Assembly: GCF_900141895.1 (NCBI RefSeq)
Contig: NZ_FQYT01000005.1
Location: 88,341-152,340 of the forward strand
Direction: 5' to 3'
Source: Parasporobacterium paucivorans DSM 15970
GTDB taxonomy: Bacteria; Bacillota; Clostridia; Lachnospirales; Lachnospiraceae
Length of the DNA stretch: 64,000 bases
The notes under the pieces were generated by a model. The model did no database searches. It was given only the letters and a program-made list of their open reading frames with translations, and was not told the DNA's origin. The translations under genes and the position numbers were made by a program. Shown piece after piece: positions 15,820 through 23,370 of this stretch (the stretch's first letter is position 1; each line of letters starts with the position of its first letter).

Positions 15820-16503
15820 TTGTTGAAGAACAAAGACATTCTGATAATTGAAGATGATAAGGCGATTACAAGAATATTGGAACTTGAATTTATGCATGAA
15901 GGATACACCTATGACATAGCCTTTGACGGGAAGGAAGGACTTGAAAAGTTTCAGACCGGTCAGTATGGAATCATTTTGCTTGATTTAATGCTTCCTGAAA
16001 TCAGCGGCATGGAAGTATGCAGAAAGGTACGCAAAGGCTCGGACATACCGATTATCATGATGACAGCAAGAAGAGACATCACAGATAAAGTGATTGGGTT
16101 GGATCTTGGGGCCGATGATTACGTCACCAAGCCATTTGAAATGGAAGAGCTGCTGGCGAGAATCAGGGTAGGTCTCAGGAGAAGCAAGGCCAAAACTGGA
16201 GAACAGAAAATATTGGAGCTGGCTGATTTGAGCATAAATCTTTTGACCAGAGAGGTTATAAAACAGGGGGATTGCATTGAACTTACTAAAACCGAGTATG
16301 ATCTGCTCGAGTATTTGCTTCGGAATAAAGGTCTTGTACTAACCAGGGATCAGATTCTTGAACATGTCTGGGGCTATGATTTTGTAGGGGACAGCAATGT
16401 CCTGGATGTCTATATCAGATATCTGAGGAATAAAATCGACTATCCTTACGAGACAAAATTTATTCACACAGTCCGGGGTGTGGGTTATTCACTTAAGGAG
16501 TAG
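15820..16503 (+). CDS. OmpR-family response regulator
   Basis: A 227-residue two-domain regulator. Receiver: IIEDDK acidic pair, phospho-aspartate in ILLDLMLPE (about Asp53), MMTARRD and the lysine in YVTKPF. DNA-binding winged helix (from about residue 130) includes LTKTEYDLLEYLLRN, the recognition region VLDVYIRYLRNKID and the end VRGVGYSL. The start is a TTG after AGGTGG; TTG 15823, one codon later, has the better spacing. The kinase gene begins seven bases after the stop. Likely target is the ABC-2 operon just upstream. Confidence 0.92.
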   Translation: MLKNKDILIIEDDKAITRILELEFMHEGYTYDIAFDGKEGLEKFQTGQYGIILLDLMLPEISGMEVCRKVRKGSDIPIIMMTARRDITDKVIGLDLGADDYVTKPFEMEELLARIRVGLRRSKAKTGEQKILELADLSINLLTREVIKQGDCIELTKTEYDLLEYLLRNKGLVLTRDQILEHVWGYDFVGDSNVLDVYIRYLRNKIDYPYETKFIHTVRGVGYSLKE

Positions 16504-16510
16504 AGAAAAT

Positions 16511-17875
16511 ATGTTTAAATTCAGGCCGACTAAAATATCGCATAGATTGACGCTTACTTATGCAGTGCTTTTTTTTACGGCACTCGCATTGGTGAATTTC
16601 GCAACCCTGTTCAGTATTAATTACTATATAAACCAGACCTCGGCCCAACAGCTTTGGCGAGTCGATCAGGCTATAGCGACCGATGTAAAAACATTAAATG
16701 ACATCCCCAATATTGATTTGAAAAATCTCTCACAGATTGCCGAAAACACAGATATTAATCTTATATACAACGACAGGAGCCTCTATAACACGGGCGAGCT
16801 TTATAATTTGCCTGCTGTAGATACATCCACGATTGGCAGAACCCTGAAAGGCGAATCAGGAAATAATAAAATCATGTATCTGAATAATATCCTTATCTTG
16901 GACGGTGGCGAGACAATCACTGTTCAAATCGTAAAGGATATGGACAATGAAGAGGATTTTCTCCGTGTACTTGCCGTAATCATGCTCATAATGGATGTCG
17001 TAGTATTGCTGTTGGCAATAATAGTCGGCTACATCATCAGCAGAAGAGCGTTAAGCCCTATTGACAAGATTACAAACCAGGCGAAAAAGATCAGTGCCAG
17101 CGACCTTTCTGCCAGAATCCATATAGATGGGCCGGATGATGAGCTGAAAAGGCTTTCGGATACTTTTAATGACCTCATTGGCAGAATCCAGCATTCCTAC
17201 GAAAAACAGAATCGATTTACATTGGATGCCTCTCATGAATTAGCTACGCCGTTGGCGGTTATCAAAGGCTATATTGATGTCCTCGACCGCTGGGGCAAGG
17301 GGGATAGAGAAGTACTAAATGAAAGTATCTCGTCCATAAAGGTTGAACTGGCAAATATGACCGGTCTTCTGGACATGCTGCTTTTTCTGTCAAAAGGCGA
17401 CAATGAAATTTATAAAGTGGAAAAAACAAAATTCTGGGTGAATGATCTGATAAAAGAGCTTGTTAAGGAGAGCACTCTCGTAGATGAAAAACATCATATC
17501 TTTTGCAGCGCCTATCCGCAACTTCAAATGGAAGGGGACCGAAGGCTGATCAAACAGATGCTCAGGGCGATCATGGACAATAGCATAAAGTATTCGCCTC
17601 AGGATACAAAAATCGAAATAGAATACTGGGCATTAGATAAAAAGGTTGTTATTGAGATATCCGACGAAGGCATCGGAATACCGGAAGAAGACCTCGCTCA
17701 GGTTTTCGACCGCTTTTACAGGGTGGACAAAGCCAGGTCAAGGTCAATTGGAGGTTCAGGACTTGGTTTGTCGCTTGTGAAATGGATAGTGGATATACAT
17801 AATGGAAGAATTGAGGCAGAAAGTGAGATTGGAAAAGGGACGAAAATGATGGTTGAGCTGCCGATAGAAGCATAA
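16511..17875 (+). CDS. Sensor histidine kinase (HAMP-HisKA-HATPase)
   Basis: About 454 residues. First helix about 13-36, an extracytoplasmic sensor of about 115 residues without a recognised fold, second helix about 152-178 (VIMLIMDVVVLLLAIIVGYII), then HAMP, the phospho-acceptor in LDASHELATPLAVIKGY, the N box MLRAIMDNSIKYSP, DEGIGIPEED and GGSGLGLSLVKWIV. Start ATG 16511 follows AAGGAG at ten bases; an upstream ATG would overlap the regulator gene. Unusual only in having LATPL instead of the common LRTPL or LKTPL in the H box. Confidence 0.9.
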   Translation: MFKFRPTKISHRLTLTYAVLFFTALALVNFATLFSINYYINQTSAQQLWRVDQAIATDVKTLNDIPNIDLKNLSQIAENTDINLIYNDRSLYNTGELYNLPAVDTSTIGRTLKGESGNNKIMYLNNILILDGGETITVQIVKDMDNEEDFLRVLAVIMLIMDVVVLLLAIIVGYIISRRALSPIDKITNQAKKISASDLSARIHIDGPDDELKRLSDTFNDLIGRIQHSYEKQNRFTLDASHELATPLAVIKGYIDVLDRWGKGDREVLNESISSIKVELANMTGLLDMLLFLSKGDNEIYKVEKTKFWVNDLIKELVKESTLVDEKHHIFCSAYPQLQMEGDRRLIKQMLRAIMDNSIKYSPQDTKIEIEYWALDKKVVIEISDEGIGIPEEDLAQVFDRFYRVDKARSRSIGGSGLGLSLVKWIVDIHNGRIEAESEIGKGTKMMVELPIEA

Positions 17876-17983
17876 CATTTTATCAGATGATTCCCATGGT
17901 CCTTTTATTGCAGTCTCGTTCTCATTAAAATCTCATTTAAGACGATTATAATCATTAAATAATATTTACGAAAGGCTGATTTG

Positions 17984-18003
17984 GAGATTACTCTCTTTTT
18001 TTT
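17984..18003 (+). terminator. Weak terminator after the two-component system
   Basis: A short GAGA/TCTC stem (17984-17987 with 17992-17995) around TTAC, followed by eight T. The stem is short, so termination is probably partial. Confidence 0.35.
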
Positions 18004-18011
18004 GTATTTGC

Positions 18012-18042
18012 TTAACAAAAAGACGAGAAATATTGGTATAAT
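18012..18042 (+). promoter_or_regulatory. Extended -10 promoter of the glycolipid operon
   Basis: TTAACA (18012-18017), 19-bp spacer, and TATAAT (18037-18042) preceded by TGG, an extended -10. The leader to the start at 18163 is about 114 bases and contains a small hairpin (GCATTA 18053-18058 with TAATGC 18065-18070). Confidence 0.6.
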
Positions 18043-18162
18043 AACACCATGTGCATTATCCAGGTAATGCAGATGTTTGTGGTAAGGCCATCTCATATTT
18101 ATATTAGCGCAAAATTTAGGATAAACGAATCATAGAAAAAATAAATTTATAGGAGTCATAAC

Positions 18163-19275
18163 ATGATAAAAAATTTATTGATTATTTCCTCAGACCATAC
18201 CGGACATGGACATAAAAGCATAACGGAGGCATTGTGTGAAGAATTTGCACAATATGAAGATTTGAAAGTTCATATTTTTGATGGGTTTTCATTCGGAGGG
18301 AAGCCTTTGCTCCAAGTGGCAAAATCATATGGGCCAATTACCAGAAACGCCAAAGATCTATGGAAAATAATCTGGAAAATAACTCTGGCGCAGCCTTCAT
18401 TAATTAACGATGCCATAGAAATAATCATAAAGGAAAATCTGTTAGAGGTGCTGGAGAAGGTAAAACCCGACATGATTCTAACGGTTCATCCGAATTTCAA
18501 TGGTTCTGTACTGAATGTGCTGGAACACAACAACCTCAAGATTCCGTTCATCACCCTCCTGGCGGATTTGGTAAATATAACACCATTATGGGCTGATCCC
18601 AGAGCGGATTATGTTATTTGCCCTACCTTTGAAGCCAAAGAAGTATGCATGCGATTAAATGTGGAAGAGGAAAAGATAAAGGTTTTGGGATTCCCGGTGC
18701 GATCGAGGTTTTATAAGGATGAGGCGGGATCACAGGAAGAAAAGGAATATAAATCGGACAGACCTTTGAAATGCCTGGTCATGAGCGGGGGTGAAGGCTC
18801 TGGAAATATGAGCAGAATAGCTTCGATTCTCCTAGATAATTTTAATTGTACAGTAAAGATTGTCGCTGGTAAGAATATTGCAGCAAGAAGGAGACTGGAG
18901 AGTGCTTTGCTGGGGAAATATGGGAAAAGGGTTGAGATATATGGGTTTATCAATCATATTCAAGACCTAATGATGGATTCAGATATTGCCATTACAAGAG
19001 GAAGTCCTAATGTCATGATGGAGGCAGTATCCTGCAACGTCCCACTTGTAATTGTAGGTGCGTTACCTGGACAGGAGGAAGGAAATCCAGATTATGCTTT
19101 GAAAAATGATCTTGGAGTGGTTTGCAAAGATGAGGGAAATCTGCAAAAAGTGATCAGTGATTTGCTTTCTGATAATGCCAGGAAATTGAATCTAATAAAA
19201 AAATCTCAAAGACAGTATTCTAATCCTGATACAGCCAAGAACATAGTTGAGTTTATTCTGGGGTTGGAAATATAA
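18163..19275 (+). CDS. MGDG-synthase-like / GT28 glycosyltransferase
   Basis: A 370-residue GT-B protein of the monogalactosyldiacylglycerol-synthase/UgtP/MurG group. The N-terminal half begins LLIISSDHTGHGHKSITEAL, the nucleotide-free lipid-binding lobe with the GHGH loop; TVHPNFNGSVLNVLE and PFITLLADLVNITPLWADP are typical. The C-terminal lobe has VLGFPVRSRFY, the donor-site segment VMSGGEGSGNMSRIAS, and RGSPNVMMEAVSCNVPLVIVG. Members add glucose or galactose to diacylglycerol at the inner face of the membrane. Donor and acceptor here are not known. AGGAG precedes the ATG. First gene of a seven-gene operon. Confidence 0.85.
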   Translation: MIKNLLIISSDHTGHGHKSITEALCEEFAQYEDLKVHIFDGFSFGGKPLLQVAKSYGPITRNAKDLWKIIWKITLAQPSLINDAIEIIIKENLLEVLEKVKPDMILTVHPNFNGSVLNVLEHNNLKIPFITLLADLVNITPLWADPRADYVICPTFEAKEVCMRLNVEEEKIKVLGFPVRSRFYKDEAGSQEEKEYKSDRPLKCLVMSGGEGSGNMSRIASILLDNFNCTVKIVAGKNIAARRRLESALLGKYGKRVEIYGFINHIQDLMMDSDIAITRGSPNVMMEAVSCNVPLVIVGALPGQEEGNPDYALKNDLGVVCKDEGNLQKVISDLLSDNARKLNLIKKSQRQYSNPDTAKNIVEFILGLEI

Positions 19276-19297
19276 AGGGAAAAACTATGGAGGTGTA

Positions 19298-20698
19298 ATG
19301 GCATTCAATAGAAAAAAAATTAGAATAATATACACCATAAGTGTGTTTATAGGCTTGGCAGCCTTCGACAATATTGTTATCGGACTTTTTCCGCCGTTGT
19401 TTTCACTGATTGCAAAAGATTTCGATGTGCATGTTTCGGCTTTAGGATATGTATCAGCAGCCAATATACTGGTTACCTGTGTATCGTCTGTCTACTGGGG
19501 ATATCTGGCTGGGAAAGGAAACCGTAAAAAATATATAATAATTGGTACGGTCATTTGGGCAGTATCGGTCTTTCTGACATCGTTTTCCAGAAACTATGCA
19601 CAGCTTCTTGTTTTACAGATATTTACCGGGGTAGGCTTGGGGTGTATAGCGTCCATAGGATACAGCATATTAACCGATTATATACCTAACAGGTACAGAG
19701 GAATGCTTTTAAGTCTTTGGGGCATGTCGCAGGGTTTTGGCGGGATTGCAGGAGCATTGATGGCATCGTTGATAGCTTCTTCGACAAGCTGGAGAATTCC
19801 TTTTGAAATCGTAGGTGTGATCGGTTTTCTTCTTTTACCCTTATATTTGTTTGTAAGAGAACCGGATATGGGTGAATCGGAACCTGAATTGAAAGAACTC
19901 AAGGAAAAAGGACTTAATTATAACTACAAAATTGAAATTAAACAGCTGAATGGAATCATTTCAAAGCCTAGTAATATCTGGCTCCTTTTTCAGGGTTTTT
20001 TCATGAACATTGCAACGGGTACTCTGATCTGGCTTCCTACATTATATATATCTAAAATAGAGCATGCCGGATTCAGTGTCCAAACCGCTGTTATTGCCTC
20101 AGGATATCTTTTTGCCATGTTCCAGCTTGGAGGCCTTACATCTTCGTATTTCGGACATCTGGGCGATGTTTTCCAGCGCAGAACGTATAAGGGAAGAGCA
20201 TATCTGGCTGCAATCGCTGTTTTTCTGGCCGCACCTGCATATATAGCGATGTTTATGATTCCGATGAAGAATTTATCACTGCCTGATAATGGCAATCAAA
20301 TCATGGTATTGTTGCAGCTTTTGAAGGAAATAATCCTGAATCCGTGGCTTATGCTGATGTTCGTACTATCCTTTGTCGCAGCGGCAGCCCAGTCGGCCAA
20401 TACCCCTAATTGGATGGCGCTCATAACGGAAGTAAACCTTCCGGAACACAGAGCCACGGTTTTCAGCCTGGCTAATCTCATAGGCGGTATTGGGAGGACA
20501 ATTGGAAACGCAGGGGTAGGCATTGTTCTGGCATATGTGTCCGGTTTTACAAATGAACCAAATAATTATATAATTACATTAGTCTTATTCCAGGTAATTT
20601 TCGTCCCGGCAGCGCTGTGCTATCTAAAAATGGCCAGGTTCAATGTGATTGATATAAAAAGGGTCAGGTTTACGCTGCGACGAAGGGGTAGATCTTAA
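19298..20698 (+). CDS. MFS transporter
   Basis: About 466 residues with twelve helices. The first helices read GLAAFDNIVIGLFPPLFSLIA and VSAANILVTCVSSVYWGYLAG, followed by the loop GNRKKYI in the position of MFS motif A. A long central loop (about 200-225, charged, EPDMGESEPELKE) divides the two halves, and the second half includes GGLTSSYFGHLGDVFQRRT. It is close in style to spinster-like members, some of which move lysolipids or sphingolipids; the substrate is unknown. ATG 19298 follows GGAGGTG. The lipid-focused neighbours make a lipid or lipid-precursor substrate reasonable. Confidence 0.85.
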   Translation: MAFNRKKIRIIYTISVFIGLAAFDNIVIGLFPPLFSLIAKDFDVHVSALGYVSAANILVTCVSSVYWGYLAGKGNRKKYIIIGTVIWAVSVFLTSFSRNYAQLLVLQIFTGVGLGCIASIGYSILTDYIPNRYRGMLLSLWGMSQGFGGIAGALMASLIASSTSWRIPFEIVGVIGFLLLPLYLFVREPDMGESEPELKELKEKGLNYNYKIEIKQLNGIISKPSNIWLLFQGFFMNIATGTLIWLPTLYISKIEHAGFSVQTAVIASGYLFAMFQLGGLTSSYFGHLGDVFQRRTYKGRAYLAAIAVFLAAPAYIAMFMIPMKNLSLPDNGNQIMVLLQLLKEIILNPWLMLMFVLSFVAAAAQSANTPNWMALITEVNLPEHRATVFSLANLIGGIGRTIGNAGVGIVLAYVSGFTNEPNNYIITLVLFQVIFVPAALCYLKMARFNVIDIKRVRFTLRRRGRS

Positions 20699-20719
20699 TA
20701 ATGAAGGGTGGCGGAGATT

Positions 20720-21211
20720 GTGAATAGATCGCCTGAAAAGATAAATGGTCTGGATATCGGCTTCTATGCAGGATTGGCCATCAAAGCTATAAATGCGCTG
20801 ATTGAATTTGTCGGCGGTTTAATGATGATTGTTCTGAATCATGATTGGCTCAACAGGCTTATACGGCTTGTCGCCATTCCTGAATTAAGAGAAGATCCAA
20901 ATGATTTTATAATGAATTACCTCGTAAGGTTAGGACAAAACCTTTCAATCAACTCACAGCATTCCGTTGCCATATACATGCTGCTGCATGGAATAACCAA
21001 GCTGATAGTAATATGGTTTCTGTGGAAGAAAAAAACGTGGGCATACCTTCCGGCGGTGGCCGTATTCGGACTTTTTATTGCTTACGAAATATACAGCTAT
21101 GTACATACCCAGTCACCAATTATGGTTCCAATCATCATTATCGATGTGGCGATAATTGTTTTGATAATTTTAGAATACATACGGTTGAAAGCAGGAAAAG
21201 AAAAAAAGTGA
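20720..21211 (+). CDS. DUF2127 family membrane protein
   Basis: About 163 residues with four helices. The family pattern is clear: AGLAIKAINALIEFVGGLMM, then RLVAIPELREDPNDFIMNYLV, YMLLHGITKLIVIWFLWKK and the final pair AVFGLFIAYEIYSYVHTQS. No function is established for DUF2127. GTG 20720 is chosen because GGCGGAG precedes it; GTG 20708 also lies in frame but has no spaced ribosome site. It is embedded in the operon with gaps of 21 and 9 bases. Confidence 0.8.
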   Translation: MNRSPEKINGLDIGFYAGLAIKAINALIEFVGGLMMIVLNHDWLNRLIRLVAIPELREDPNDFIMNYLVRLGQNLSINSQHSVAIYMLLHGITKLIVIWFLWKKKTWAYLPAVAVFGLFIAYEIYSYVHTQSPIMVPIIIIDVAIIVLIILEYIRLKAGKEKK

Positions 21212-21220
21212 GGTGTGACT

Positions 21221-22702
21221 ATGAAAATGAAAAAAATCATCAACATAGCTATAATTACCTTATGCGTATGCCTTGCGGCCGGGATAGGTTCCTTTATATA
21301 CAATACTGTGAGTTCGTATAAAATAAACAACGACTTTGCAAGCATCCCGCTTCAATTTAATCCGGACGATTCTTCATCAACCTATCAAATGGGAAATGCA
21401 GAAGTCACCGTTTATGGCGGTTTTATCAAAGGAATCCAAAAGGAAAAAAATGGATCAGAAAGCCTTGTCATTAGGGCGCTGTCACCTTTGCCGTCTTTGA
21501 AAATCAAGGGAAAGACAGCGCAAAATATCTCATTGAGACTTGAAAACATAAACCCTGATTATTATGCAGGCAGCATCATTGCGAACAATCTGCCGACTGC
21601 AAAGGTGACGGTCAATACCTTGCAGCTAAGTGTAGCATTGCATGCCGGTGAGAGTATCGACATCGAACCGGTAGAGCCGGCGGGAAAACATAAATATCTG
21701 ATACTTGGGGATAACCGGGATGGATATGACATATTTGCACAGATTATTCAGCAGTCAAATGCATTAGAGCCTGTATTTGTTATCGATAATGGCGATCTTG
21801 TATTCAGCGGGAAAGCAAACCAGTACCGATTGTTCAATAAAACGGTGGGAAACCTCTCCACAACGCTTTGCACGACTCTGGGCAACCACGACATCCGAGG
21901 AAATGGGCGTAACACCTATACCATGTTGTATGGTCCTGCCTATTATTCTTTTGATTTCGCAGACAGTCATTTTGTGTTTTTGGATTCATCACCGGGATGG
22001 GCCCAAAAACAGGCGATATCAGACAAACAATATACCTGGCTGGAAAACGATTTGAAAAGGGCACAGGGTAAACGTATTTTTGTTATCAGTCATATACCGC
22101 CAAAGGATCCGCGAAGCGGCGTGACAAAAAATGAAATTCCAAATTACGTAAATGAGATTAAAAATAATGCGAGCTGGCTGGAGCAGAAATTAAATAACTA
22201 CAGTATAAGCAAAAGCATGAATCACGGGTTTCAGGATCCGGTGGAGGCGGCTAAGTTTGAAAACCTGATGAGCACCTATCACGTGGATACGGTGTATCTG
22301 TCACATATCCACAGCTATATGGAGTACACCAGGGACGGCGTGCGTTATCTTATAACTGGAGGTGCAGGGGCAGAGCTTTTAACGGAAAACAGCTATTACC
22401 ATTATATTATCGAAAATCTTGGTGATTCCAAGGCTGCGACAATCGTGGAGCTTCCTTCACCGGCGAACACCTATCTTGCGAGGTATGTGGCAACAGTACA
22501 GCTGTTTGCAAATGCGATGTACGAAGAGAATCCGGCTGCTGTTGTTCTGATAATTGCAGGCACTGTTATAATCCTGCTTTTATTGATCGTTAAAATCTAT
22601 CTGTGGAAAAGAAAACCATTTAACACCCTGGGAAGATGGCTGCTTGATATCGGAAAATATGCAGTGAAACGGTTTAAGGAGCTGTTTGGAAATAAAAAAT
22701 AA
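21221..22702 (+). CDS. Membrane-anchored metallophosphoesterase (calcineurin-like)
   Basis: About 493 residues. N-terminal helix (about 5-28), a beta-rich domain (about 40-150), a calcineurin-like catalytic domain (about 158-390) and a C-terminal helix (about 440-460). Metal motifs are nearly complete: LGDNRDG in place of the usual D-x-H, DNGDLVF, TTLGNHDIRG, VISHIPP and YLSHIHSY. Such proteins hydrolyse phosphomonoesters or diesters with two metals; topology puts the active site outside. In this operon a lipid phosphate or diphosphate is a reasonable substrate, as inference. ATG 21221 follows GAGGTG. Confidence 0.87.
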   Translation: MKMKKIINIAIITLCVCLAAGIGSFIYNTVSSYKINNDFASIPLQFNPDDSSSTYQMGNAEVTVYGGFIKGIQKEKNGSESLVIRALSPLPSLKIKGKTAQNISLRLENINPDYYAGSIIANNLPTAKVTVNTLQLSVALHAGESIDIEPVEPAGKHKYLILGDNRDGYDIFAQIIQQSNALEPVFVIDNGDLVFSGKANQYRLFNKTVGNLSTTLCTTLGNHDIRGNGRNTYTMLYGPAYYSFDFADSHFVFLDSSPGWAQKQAISDKQYTWLENDLKRAQGKRIFVISHIPPKDPRSGVTKNEIPNYVNEIKNNASWLEQKLNNYSISKSMNHGFQDPVEAAKFENLMSTYHVDTVYLSHIHSYMEYTRDGVRYLITGGAGAELLTENSYYHYIIENLGDSKAATIVELPSPANTYLARYVATVQLFANAMYEENPAAVVLIIAGTVIILLLLIVKIYLWKRKPFNTLGRWLLDIGKYAVKRFKELFGNKK

Positions 22703-22744
22703 CAGATTGCAATGAAAGCTGAATAAAAAAGGATGTGAGAAAAG

Positions 22745-23344
22745 ATGGAGACGAAAAAACCGAAATATAATTTTATGAAATTCAGTTCATATATAGGCTT
22801 GGCAGCAGTCGGTATCTTTGTGTTTTACGGTTTTCGGACGGGAATGTTTTCTTCGGCTGAAAATTTCCACAAATTTATCGTCGGTTTTGGTGTGTGGTCA
22901 GCCTTAGTGTTTGTAATAATCCAGATTATTTCAGTTGTTGTCCCCCCGTTGCCCACATCAATCGGAGGTATTGCCGGTATTATTGCTTTCGGACCGTGGT
23001 TGGGATTTTTATATAGTTATATCGGTATCTGCATCGGCTCCGTTTTTGCGTTTATGCTTTCAAAGAGATTTGGGCAGAAATTCGTGAAAGGCATGGCTGG
23101 TGGGAAAGCCTATGACAAATATATAAGCTGGGCCGGGAGGGGAAAGAAGTTTGACAGAATGTTTGCTCTGGCTATTTTCTTTCCCGGAGCCCCGGATGAT
23201 CTGTTATGCTATATTGCAGGCCTGACGGAAATGCACCTCAAAAAATTTATTTCAATAATTGTACTTGGAAAGCCGATGTCAATAGCCGTATATAGCCTGG
23301 GACTCACCACGGCTGCCCATTATATCTTTTCGTTGTTTAAATAA
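22745..23344 (+). CDS. VTT-domain (TVP38/TMEM64, DedA-like) membrane protein
   Basis: A 199-residue protein with five to six hydrophobic segments. The VTT core reads PPLPTSIGGIAGIIAFGPWLGFLYSYIG, then FAMFLSKRFG-like FAFMLSKRFGQKFV and the re-entrant segment FFPGAPDDLLCYIAGLT. VTT/DedA proteins act as lipid scramblases or undecaprenyl-phosphate/phospholipid flippases. Gap to the phosphoesterase gene is 42 bases. A role in moving the operon's lipid product or carrier across the membrane is inferred from context. Confidence 0.87.
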   Translation: METKKPKYNFMKFSSYIGLAAVGIFVFYGFRTGMFSSAENFHKFIVGFGVWSALVFVIIQIISVVVPPLPTSIGGIAGIIAFGPWLGFLYSYIGICIGSVFAFMLSKRFGQKFVKGMAGGKAYDKYISWAGRGKKFDRMFALAIFFPGAPDDLLCYIAGLTEMHLKKFISIIVLGKPMSIAVYSLGLTTAAHYIFSLFK

Positions 23345-23370
23345 ATGAAAATGTGGAAGAGGTATGGACA

